Origin: Sandaracinaceae bacterium
GTDB lineage: Bacteria > Myxococcota_A > Polyangia > Polyangiales > Sandaracinaceae
Length of the DNA stretch: 64,000 nucleotides
Assembly: GCA_019637095.1 (NCBI GenBank)
Contig: JAHBWG010000025.1
Span: 1 to 64,000, forward strand
Direction of reading: 5' to 3'
Both the position numbers and the translations under genes were made by a program. Of the stretch, positions 57,932 to 64,000 are shown in pieces (the first letter of the stretch is position 1; every line of letters begins with the position of its first letter). The notes under the pieces are model-generated. The model was given only the letters and a program-made list of their open reading frames with translations, ran no database searches and had not been told where the DNA came from.

Positions 57932-59148
57932 GGCGGCGTCCGCTCCTCGTGCTGCTCGTCGCGCTCGGCGCCGTCACCGCGGCGGCGTGGCTCTCCGAGG
58001 TGCGCGCCCAGAGCCGGGCGCCGCGCGCCGCGCTCTCGCGCGCGGCGATGCCGCCCGACCCGCGCGGGCCCTCGCCGCTCGTGTACCCGCCTCAGCGCAT
58101 CGCGCTGCGCATGGATCATTCGCTGCCCGCGCATCGCGAGCTGCGCTGCGTGCGCTGTCACCGCGGCGCCGGCCTCAGCGAGCGCGCCGCGGACTCGCTG
58201 ATCCCGCGCGAGCAGAGCTGCGCGCCGTGCCACGACGCGGACCTGGATCGCGAGGCGCCCACGGCGGCCCGCTGCGGCCTCTGCCACGTCGGTTACCGCG
58301 ACGGAGAGGCTCCCGCCGTCTCGGACTTCCCGACGGCGCGGCTGCGCTTCTCGCACCGCGCACACGTCGCGCGCGGCATGCGGTGCCTCAGCTGCCACGA
58401 GGGCGTCGAGCAGGCCCGCGTGGCCGACCGCCGCCACCTCCCGCGCATGCGCTCCTGCTTCGAGTGCCACGGCCCGCCGGGCTTCGCCGCGGAGGCCTCC
58501 GCGCCGAGCGCGTGCCCCACCTGTCACCTGACCGAGCCCGACGGCCGGCTTCGCGCGCGCTTCCCGGAGGGCGACATGAACCCGCCGGGGTGGCTGCTCG
58601 ACATGCGCCACGACCACGAGTGGCTGGTGCGGCACCGCTGGGTCGGCGCCGATCAGGGCGCGGCGTGCGCGAGCTGCCACGAGGAGTCCGAGTGCGCCGA
58701 GTGCCACGACGGACAGGTCCGCTTGCGACGCATCCACCCCGGCGACTACCTGACGACGCACGTCGCGCAAGCCCGGCGCGACCAGCCGCGCTGCACGTCC
58801 TGCCATCAGGTCTCGACGTTCTGCACCGAGTGCCACGCGCGGCTCGGGCTCTCGCCGCTGAGCGCGCCGTCCGTGCGCGCGACCGAGCGCTACCACCCGC
58901 CGCCCGCCGTCTGGGTGCGCGGGCCCATCCGGCACGCGCTCGAGGCGCGGCGCGCGATGAGCACGTGCGCGAGCTGCCATGCGGAGCGCGACTGCGTCGT
59001 CTGCCATGGCGCGCTCGGCATCGGCGCCGGCCTCAGCCCTCACCCGCCGTCCTTCCTCGCGAGCTGCGGCGCGGCGCTCGCGACGAACGCGCGGGCGTGC
59101 GTCACGTGCCATGGAGACCTCGACGCGCTCCGGCGTCGCTGCCTCTGA
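57928..59148 (+). CDS. 13-haem c-type cytochrome
   Basis: 406 residues. GTG at 57928 overlapping the barrel gene stop. Signal peptide or anchor (LLVLLVALGAVTAAAWLSEVRA). Thirteen CxxCH motifs at about residues 74, 98, 116, 153, 177, 196, 247, 256, 289, 299, 347, 356 and 391. Most are preceded by the FSHRAH- or MDHSLPAH-type His pairs typical of bis-His class III / MtrA-like cytochromes. Closely packed pairs (247/256, 289/299, 347/356) suggest stacked haems. With a barrel upstream, it could form the core of a trans-outer-membrane electron conduit. Alternative: periplasmic electron shuttle to a reductase. Confidence 0.85.
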   Translation: MRRRPLLVLLVALGAVTAAAWLSEVRAQSRAPRAALSRAAMPPDPRGPSPLVYPPQRIALRMDHSLPAHRELRCVRCHRGAGLSERAADSLIPREQSCAPCHDADLDREAPTAARCGLCHVGYRDGEAPAVSDFPTARLRFSHRAHVARGMRCLSCHEGVEQARVADRRHLPRMRSCFECHGPPGFAAEASAPSACPTCHLTEPDGRLRARFPEGDMNPPGWLLDMRHDHEWLVRHRWVGADQGAACASCHEESECAECHDGQVRLRRIHPGDYLTTHVAQARRDQPRCTSCHQVSTFCTECHARLGLSPLSAPSVRATERYHPPPAVWVRGPIRHALEARRAMSTCASCHAERDCVVCHGALGIGAGLSPHPPSFLASCGAALATNARACVTCHGDLDALRRRCL

Positions 59149-59153
59149 CTCTT

Positions 59154-59248
59154 CGGAGGAGCACGTTCCAACGATGGGGCCCAACGGCCGTCGCTGCGCG
59201 ATGGCCTGGTCTCGAGGTCGTGCGCGCGCCCGATCAGTCGACAGCCTT
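59154..59248 (-). repeat. Interspersed repeat, copy C (inverted)
   Basis: Reverse complement of the layout of copy B. It starts at 59154 with CGGAGGAGCACGTTCCAACG and ends with GTCGACAGCCTT at 59248. Shares with copy B the blocks TCGCGCAGCGACGG and CCCATCGTTGGAAC in the same order. It lies just after the 13-haem cytochrome gene stop and before the glycosyltransferase stop. Confidence 0.75.
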
Positions 59249-59260
59249 CGAGCCTGCGCG

Positions 59261-60652
59261 TCAGGGCCGGCCGGGATCCGTGTCGGGGACGACGAGCCCC
59301 GGGCTGGTGTCCGTCGGCGGAGGAGGAGGCGGCGGCGCGCGCGGGCGCGTGCCCTCGACGTGGGGCTCCGCGGGCGACTCGGTCTCCGCGGTGTCGATGT
59401 CTCGGCGCCGCGGCGGCGGGAGCGAGCCCTCGCCGGTGTCGGGTGTCGCGTCGAGCAGCTCGAGCGCGCCGGTCTCGAGCTCGATCAGCCCGGTGACCTC
59501 TTCGAACTCCTCGAGCCACGGATCGTGGAGCTGCGAGCCGGGGGCGATCCGCTCGTAGAGCGCGCGCACGTGTCGGCGCCGCGCGCCCGAGCTCAGCTCG
59601 TCGCGTACGCGCCGATAGCCGGCGCCGGTGATCCGCTCGCGCAGCGTCGCGTCGCGCAGCACCTCGAGGATGGCGTCCGCGAGGGCCGCGGGATCGCCGG
59701 GCGGGTAGAGCAGCGCCTCGACCTCGTCGCGTACGAGCTCGTCGACGCCGGGGACCGCCGCGGCGACCACGGGGCGGTGGCAGGCGAGGTACTCGAGGAG
59801 CGGCTGCGGCAGCTCGGCGCAGCCGGCCGCGAGGCGGCCCGCCGAGGGCGCGAGGCAGACGTCGGCGGCGGCGACGATGGCGGGGAGCTTCGCGGCGGCG
59901 GGCTCGCCGCGCACGTCGACGACGCCGTCGAGGCCGCGCCGCTCGACCTCGTCGCGCAGCGCGGCGCGGCGTGCGGGGGATCGGTCGCCCGCGAAGAGCG
60001 CGCGCACCTTGCGGTGCGCCGAGACGCGCGCGATCGCGTCGAGCACCGTGTCGACGTCGCGCGAGGGGACGAACGTGCCGAGGAAGAGGATGCGAGGCAC
60101 CCCGAAGGAGCCGACGGCGCCCCAGTCGTAGCCGCCGACGTCGACGCCTGGGCGGACGACGTCGACGCGGCCGGCGAGCGCGCGGCTGCGTGTGAGCGCG
60201 GTACGTGACGCGGCGGTGGCGACGAGGACGCGGTCGGCGGCGGCGGCGGTCGCTTCGTGCGCCTCGAGCCAGGCGAGCGAGTCGCCCTCGGGGAACGTCG
60301 TCAGCTCGTAGACGAGCGTGTACCCGCGCGTGGGCTTGCGCTCCGCCGCCGCCACGCCGGCCCAGGGGTCGAGGACGTGGACCACGTCGTACGGCTCGGC
60401 CTCGATCTGCCGCGCCACCGCGCGGGCGTAGAGCGCGCGCTGTTCGTCCTCGCCGGCGTGCCCGACGGGGACGCGGAACATGCGCGCGTCGCCGATGCGC
60501 TTGATGTGCGGCAGGTCCTCGGACTTGAGGGTCACGAGATCGAGGTCGCCGCGCAGTCCGTCGATCATCGACTGGAGCGAGGCGCCATGGGGCCGCGCGC
60601 CCGGGACGGTGGCGAACGCGGCGCCCAGGATCCGGAGCCTCGGACCGGTCAT
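59261..60652 (-). CDS. Glycosyltransferase family 4 protein
   Basis: 463 residues from the ATG at 60652; a longer in-frame start at 60697 is possible. The N-terminal Rossmann half (ILGAAFATVPGARPHGASLQSM) recognises the acceptor; the C-terminal half shows RILFLGTFVPSRDVDTVLDAIARV, then ADVCLAPSAGRLAAGCAELPQPLLEYLACHRPVVAAAVPGVDELV, the donor site with the EX7E-type glutamates (LPQPLLEYLA). This is the GT4 signature. GT4 enzymes transfer sugars in surface polysaccharide synthesis. A Pro-rich tail (PPPPPPPTDTSPG) follows the domain. No other polysaccharide gene is nearby. Confidence 0.9.
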   Translation of the reverse strand: MTGPRLRILGAAFATVPGARPHGASLQSMIDGLRGDLDLVTLKSEDLPHIKRIGDARMFRVPVGHAGEDEQRALYARAVARQIEAEPYDVVHVLDPWAGVAAAERKPTRGYTLVYELTTFPEGDSLAWLEAHEATAAAADRVLVATAASRTALTRSRALAGRVDVVRPGVDVGGYDWGAVGSFGVPRILFLGTFVPSRDVDTVLDAIARVSAHRKVRALFAGDRSPARRAALRDEVERRGLDGVVDVRGEPAAAKLPAIVAAADVCLAPSAGRLAAGCAELPQPLLEYLACHRPVVAAAVPGVDELVRDEVEALLYPPGDPAALADAILEVLRDATLRERITGAGYRRVRDELSSGARRRHVRALYERIAPGSQLHDPWLEEFEEVTGLIELETGALELLDATPDTGEGSLPPPRRRDIDTAETESPAEPHVEGTRPRAPPPPPPPTDTSPGLVVPDTDPGRP

Positions 60653-60702
60653 CGACGCGAAGTTACCACGCGCACCGGATGCGGGGGCGTTGGGCAAACC
60701 CC

Positions 60703-60732
60703 TTGCACCGGCGGACCCCCGGCGGCTACAAC
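60703..60732 (+). promoter_or_regulatory. Promoter candidate upstream of the 84-residue protein gene
   Basis: -35 TTGCAC (60703-60708), 18-bp spacer, -10 TACAAC (60727-60732). A start near 60739 gives a leader of about 31 nt that contains GGAGG and the GTG at 60770. Confidence 0.5.
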
Positions 60733-60769
60733 CTCCGGCTGTCGGCGTACGCCAACACGGAGGACGCGC

Positions 60770-61024
60770 GTGAAAGAGCTTGCCCGGTTCCTACTTTCGA
60801 ACGCACAGCTCGATTTCTCGGGCGAGGTCTCGATCGATCAGATCCGCCAGTTCCTGCGAGAGGACGACTCCCGCGAGGCGCGGACGCTCCTGGCGAAGCT
60901 CATCGAGGACAAAGGCGTCGACGACATGCTCGTGACGGTCGCCGACTGCCTCAAGGAGCACATCCCGAACGGGATCGACGAAGAGGTCATCCGCCAGCAG
61001 CTCCAGTTCTACAGCGAGAGTTGA
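60770..61024 (+). CDS. Small acidic cytoplasmic protein
   Basis: 84 residues. GTG at 60770 with GGAGG. A compact helical protein without cysteine except one (VADCLKEH); it opens with KELARFLLSNAQLDFSGEV and ends QQLQFYSES. Many acidic residues (IDQIRQFLREDDSREARTLLAKLIEDKGVDD). Soluble, presumably regulatory or structural. It overlaps the following lipoprotein gene start. The strong promoter and ribosome site show that it is a real gene. Not recognised. Confidence 0.75.
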   Translation: MKELARFLLSNAQLDFSGEVSIDQIRQFLREDDSREARTLLAKLIEDKGVDDMLVTVADCLKEHIPNGIDEEVIRQQLQFYSES

Positions 61025-61809
61025 GGCCGGCAGCGCTCGCGCTGGTCGCGCTGGCCACGGCGGCGTGCGATCTGCCGAGCTCGCGCGAGCTCGGCACGGG
61101 CCCGGTGGTGGTCGCGAGCGAGCCTGCCGACGGCGCGACCGGGGTCGACCGCAACGGGCCGTTCCGGTTCGGCTTCGATCGTCCCATCTTCCCTCGCGAC
61201 GCCCACCGCGGGCGCGTCCGCATCCAGAGCGGCGCGCGCGGCGCGTTCGTGTCGGTGTGGCTCGAGCCGGTGGCGCGGGCTCTCTCGATCGAGCTCGAGG
61301 ATGGGCCGCTCGCGCCCGACGTCCGCTACCGGATGATCGCCGAGGGCATCCACGATCTCTCGCTCGTTCCGATGGCGGAGCCCGTCGAGATCGTGTTCGG
61401 CACCGGGCCCGACGCGTCGCCGCCCTCCGCGCGCACCGAGACGTTCGAGGCGGTCGCGCCGACGCTGGCGCGCTGCGCGTCGGCGGGCTGTCACGGCGCG
61501 GAGGCGCCGGCGCTCGGCCTCGACCTCTCGAGCGCCGAGGGGATCCGCGCGACCGCCATCGGGGTCGTCGCGGAGCGCTCGCGCGTCGGGACCCAGGCCG
61601 ACCGCCCGTGGCACGGCGCCCCGACCCTCGCGGGGCTCGCGCGCATCGACGTCGTGGGCGGGGTGGGGCGGCCCGCCCAGAGCTTCCTGATGTACACGCT
61701 GCTGGAGGAGGGCGGCGCAGGCCACTACGAGCCGCTCGCGGATGCTCCGTCGCGCGAGGAGCTGCTCCGACTCTCGTACTGGATCCGCGCCGGCGCGCCG
61801 ACCCCGTGA
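61021..61809 (+). CDS. Lipoprotein with a CxxxxCH motif and an Ig-like N-terminal domain
   Basis: 262 residues from a TTG at 61021 that overlaps the preceding stop (TTGA). TTG was chosen because it gives a proper lipoprotein signal (RPAALALVALATAACD). The first domain, VVVASEPADGATGVDRNGPFRFGFDRPIFP, fits a bacterial Ig-like (Big_5) type. Later RCASAGCHG gives a CxxxxCH motif, known as an atypical c-haem site in some multihaem proteins (for example in Geobacter and myxobacteria), and LMYTLLEEGGAGHYEPL is typical of the cytochrome-like exported proteins of this group. Haem binding is not proven. The TTG start and the haem are uncertain. Confidence 0.7.
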   Translation: MRPAALALVALATAACDLPSSRELGTGPVVVASEPADGATGVDRNGPFRFGFDRPIFPRDAHRGRVRIQSGARGAFVSVWLEPVARALSIELEDGPLAPDVRYRMIAEGIHDLSLVPMAEPVEIVFGTGPDASPPSARTETFEAVAPTLARCASAGCHGAEAPALGLDLSSAEGIRATAIGVVAERSRVGTQADRPWHGAPTLAGLARIDVVGGVGRPAQSFLMYTLLEEGGAGHYEPLADAPSREELLRLSYWIRAGAPTP

Positions 61810-61858
61810 GCGACCATTCGAGTGCCGACCTCCGCGATCCGGGCTAAGGTCGGCGCCG

Positions 61859-62764
61859 ATGACCACTCCCGCCCATCTGCGTGTGGTGCCCGTCATCCTC
61901 CTGGGGCTCCTCTCGCTCGGCGCGAGCTGCAGCGGCGACGCGGACGACCGCGCCGGGAGCGGCGGCACCGGGAGCGAGGGCAGCGAGCGCCCGCCGGCCC
62001 GTTCGCGGGTCGAATCGCTCGAGCCCGTCGACATAGGGGAGCTCACGGGCTCGGAGCGGCGGATCTGGGTCGAGCTGATCAACGACCAGCTGTCGCCCTG
62101 CGGCGAGCCGATCAGCGTGGGGCGCTGCGTGGCCGAGCAGCGGTCGTGCCGCGCCTGCGTGCCGGCCGCGCGCTACCTCGTGCGGCTCATCCAGGAGGGC
62201 TACGAGCGGCAGGAGATCGAGGCGCTCTACGAGAGCCGCTACGGCGCGAGCACCCGCGTCGAGCTCGACATCGAGAACGCGCCGAGCCGCGGCTCGCCGA
62301 TGGCGCAGGTGACGATCGTCGAGTTCTCGGACTTCGAGTGCCCCTACTGCGGCCGCGCTCACCCCATGCTGCAACAGGTCTTGCGCGAGTTCGAGGGGCG
62401 TGTCCGGCTCGTCTTCCTGCACTTCCCGCTGAGCAACCACCCGCACGCGATGCCCGCCGCGCGAGCCGCGGTGGCCGCGGGCAACCAGGGCCGGTTCTGG
62501 GAGATGCACGACCTGCTCTTCGAGCATCAGCAGCAGCTCGAGCCCGAGCACCTCGATCGTTACGCCGAGGAGCTCGGCCTCGACATGGCGCGGTTCCGCG
62601 CCGATCTCGAGTCCTCGCGCACGCAGGGACGGATCGAGGCGAACAAGGAGATGGGGCGCGCCGCGGGCGTCGAGGGGACGCCGGCGATCTTCGTCAACGG
62701 CCGCCGCTACCGCGAGCCGCCGCAGCAGCTCGCCGAGTATCTGCGAGAAGCGCTCGATGAATGA
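61859..62764 (+). CDS. DsbA-like thioredoxin-fold protein
   Basis: 301 residues. Signal peptide (LRVVPVILLGLLSLGASC) with a possible lipobox. An N-terminal region with several cysteines (LSPCGEPISVGRCVAEQRSCRAC, residues 79-100), then the DsbA fold from residue 150: VTIVEFSDFECPYCGRAHP with the active-site CPYC at 161-164, LVFLHFPLSNHPHAMPAARAAVAA and the cis-proline loop GTPAIFVNG. CPYC is typical of thiol oxidases/isomerases in this class. It lies 50 bp after the CxxxxCH lipoprotein and 62 bp before a TlpA-like gene. Likely works in oxidative folding or haem-attachment chemistry in the periplasm. Confidence 0.88.
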   Translation: MTTPAHLRVVPVILLGLLSLGASCSGDADDRAGSGGTGSEGSERPPARSRVESLEPVDIGELTGSERRIWVELINDQLSPCGEPISVGRCVAEQRSCRACVPAARYLVRLIQEGYERQEIEALYESRYGASTRVELDIENAPSRGSPMAQVTIVEFSDFECPYCGRAHPMLQQVLREFEGRVRLVFLHFPLSNHPHAMPAARAAVAAGNQGRFWEMHDLLFEHQQQLEPEHLDRYAEELGLDMARFRADLESSRTQGRIEANKEMGRAAGVEGTPAIFVNGRRYREPPQQLAEYLREALDE

Positions 62765-62825
62765 CCCCGTCCTTGGATAGGATGGGGTTGAATCGTCCCC
62801 CCACTCCGTCGTCCAAGGGAGCGTC

Positions 62826-63344
62826 ATGAACCGGTTGTCCCGCATCTTCCGCCCCATCCCCTCGGTCCTCGCGGCCACCGCCGTCTGCGCCATCGCCGCC
62901 TCCGCGTACGCCCTGGAGGTCGGCGCGCGCGCGCCCGAGATCGGTCTGCGCGACACCGAGGGGAACAACGTCACGATCGCTTCGTTGCGCGGCAACGTCG
63001 TGCTCGTCGATTTCTGGGCATCGTGGTGCGAGCCGTGCGCGGAGGAGATGCCCGTGCTCGAGCGCCTCTACACGACGTACCGCAGCCAGGGCTTCCGGGT
63101 CGTCGCCGTCTCGCAGGACCGCACCGCCGAGAACATGCAGAGCTTCCTGCGGCAGCACCGCGTGTCGTTCCCGGTCGTGCACGACGCGCAGCACGCGGTC
63201 GCGGGCCGCTACTCGCCGCCGCGCATGCCGTCGAGCTACATCATCGATCGGCAGGGTGTCGTGCGGCACATCCACGAGGGCTACCGCGCTGGCGACGCGC
63301 GCACGATCGAGCAGCACGTGCGCGCGCTCCTCGCCCAGCGCTGA
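62826..63344 (+). CDS. TlpA-family thioredoxin-like protein
   Basis: 172 residues. Signal peptide (LAATAVCAIAASAYA, cut before LEVGARAPE). TlpA/ResA fold: APEIGLRDTEGNNVTIASLRGNVVLVDFWASWCEPC has the CEPC active site at 68-71, VVAVSQDRTAENMQSFL and the cis-proline loop MPSSYIIDRQGVVRHI. The TlpA family reduces disulfides and is often linked to cytochrome c maturation. Here it is close to a DsbA-like protein and to predicted haem proteins, which supports this role. SD GGGAGCG lies just before the ATG. Confidence 0.9.
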   Translation: MNRLSRIFRPIPSVLAATAVCAIAASAYALEVGARAPEIGLRDTEGNNVTIASLRGNVVLVDFWASWCEPCAEEMPVLERLYTTYRSQGFRVVAVSQDRTAENMQSFLRQHRVSFPVVHDAQHAVAGRYSPPRMPSSYIIDRQGVVRHIHEGYRAGDARTIEQHVRALLAQR

Positions 63345-64000
63345 TCAGCCGCGCCCGCCGAGGCGCGCGGCGTAGAGGAACTCGGCGAGCTTCTCCGCGA
63401 TGTACTGAAGGATGTTCGCGTCGGTGCGGCTGAACTGCATCTGCTCGAGGCGGTTGATGAGCTGGACCGCGCCGAGCAAGCGCCCCTGGTGGCTGAGCGC
63501 CACGACCGCGAGCGTCTCGACCTCGAGGCCGATTCGTCCGTCCACGCCGGGATCGAAGCGATCATCGTTCGCTGCGTCCTCGACCAAGAACGGGTGGTTG
63601 GGCGACAGCGCCGCGACGCCGAGCAGGCCCGAAAGGCGCGGTACGCCCTCGCCCTGCCGCTCGTCGGCGCCCGGTCCGGCCAGGGCGACGAAGCGCAGCT
63701 CGTCGGTGTTGATGTCGTACAGACACACGCCCCGCGCCTCACTCGGGATGAGGTCGTCGAGCAGCTGCATGACGAAGTCCACGCCCTCCATCGGGGTGGT
63801 GAGGAAGAAGAGGTCCTGGAGCGCCTCGAAGGCGATCGCGAGCCGGTCGTCACGCGGGGGAGGCTGCGAGACCCGCGGCGGAGGTGCCGAGGCCCGGGGG
63901 GGCGGCGGGACCGAGGGCGCGGGCCCGCGCGGCTGAGCCGCGTCCATCGGTGGCGTGGAGGGCGCCACCGCGGGCGGAGGCGCGGAGGTGGTCGCGGGCG
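63345..64000 (-). CDS. GAF-domain protein, N-terminus cut by window edge
   Basis: At least 218 residues. The frame stays open to base 64000, so the N-terminus is outside. A Pro/Ala-rich stretch is followed by a GAF domain (from about 150 residues before the end): ALQDLFFLTTPMEGVDFVMQLLDDLIPSEARGVCLYDI, then ELRFVALAGPGADERQGEGV, GLLGVAALSPNHPFLVEDAANDDRF and VVALSHQGRLLGAVQLINR. GAF domains bind cyclic nucleotides, haem or other small molecules and often precede kinase or cyclase output. No output domain is visible in this window. The adjacent TlpA gene ends one base before its stop, convergent. Confidence 0.75.
   Translation of the reverse strand, partial: PATTSAPPPAVAPSTPPMDAAQPRGPAPSVPPPPRASAPPPRVSQPPPRDDRLAIAFEALQDLFFLTTPMEGVDFVMQLLDDLIPSEARGVCLYDINTDELRFVALAGPGADERQGEGVPRLSGLLGVAALSPNHPFLVEDAANDDRFDPGVDGRIGLEVETLAVVALSHQGRLLGAVQLINRLEQMQFSRTDANILQYIAEKLAEFLYAARLGGRG

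Overview
The window reads as ordinary chromosome of a very GC-rich (well above 70 % by eye) Gram-negative bacterium, most likely a myxobacterium (Myxococcota, order Polyangiales, Sandaracinus-like). This is inferred from the codon usage, the very large number of predicted lipoproteins with Asp/Ala/Gly-rich linkers after the lipobox, MopE-type metal-binding repeats, NHL and FG-GAP propellers, PEGA, HEAT and TPR proteins, and the efp-epmA pair. No prophage, insertion sequence, CRISPR array or tRNA gene was found. I placed 64 protein genes, the RNase P RNA, two families of short interspersed repeats and a few promoter, operator and terminator candidates.

Layout. 1-7.5 kb: a PEGA-domain membrane protein cut by the left edge, a YbjN-like protein, a cell-wall amidase, and glnD translationally coupled to a TPR lipoprotein. 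7.7-13.5 kb: a minus-strand run with rlmE, a detached rplC, a HEAT-repeat gene, holB and a TetR regulator, flanked by lipoproteins. 13.5-17.9 kb: glycogen branching enzyme coupled to a GH57/DUF3536 enzyme. 17.9-23.5 kb: patatin, lipoproteins, mazG and a membrane SRPBCC protein. 23.5-27.9 kb: a compact five-gene minus-strand operon of two cytochrome-P460-like lipoproteins around two NHL proteins and another repeat protein, with a clear palindrome upstream. 27.9-29.4 kb: efp-epmA. 29.4-36.4 kb: TPR, esterase, cutA, VWA lipoprotein, YceI, a class II amidotransferase-like protein without its catalytic cysteine, and a possible 50-residue membrane protein.

36.4-48.3 kb: a large Omp85-type barrel with a degenerate M1-peptidase-like N-terminus, xerD, then a TCA-cycle cluster icd-sucC-sucD-mdh followed by ndk (bracketed by a direct repeat), a large lipoprotein and dapD. 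48.4-50.4 kb: an AT-rich promoter region reading into a MerR-like regulator with an apparently leaderless start, followed by a lone sigma region 4 protein with four cysteines. 50.4-55.2 kb: FG-GAP lipoprotein, FAH-family enzyme, FGE-fold lipoprotein, rnpB. 55.3-64 kb: YbjN-like protein, a predicted outer-membrane barrel coupled to a 13-haem cytochrome c, a glycosyltransferase, then an 84-residue protein, a CxxxxCH lipoprotein, a DsbA-like and a TlpA-like thioredoxin, and a GAF protein cut by the right edge.

The most interesting parts are the barrel plus 13-haem cytochrome pair (a possible trans-outer-membrane electron conduit), the P460/propeller operon, the Omp85/pseudo-peptidase fusion, and the MerR-like/sigma-4 pair with its structured promoter. 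Functions given for these are inferences from motifs and context. No database search was run.
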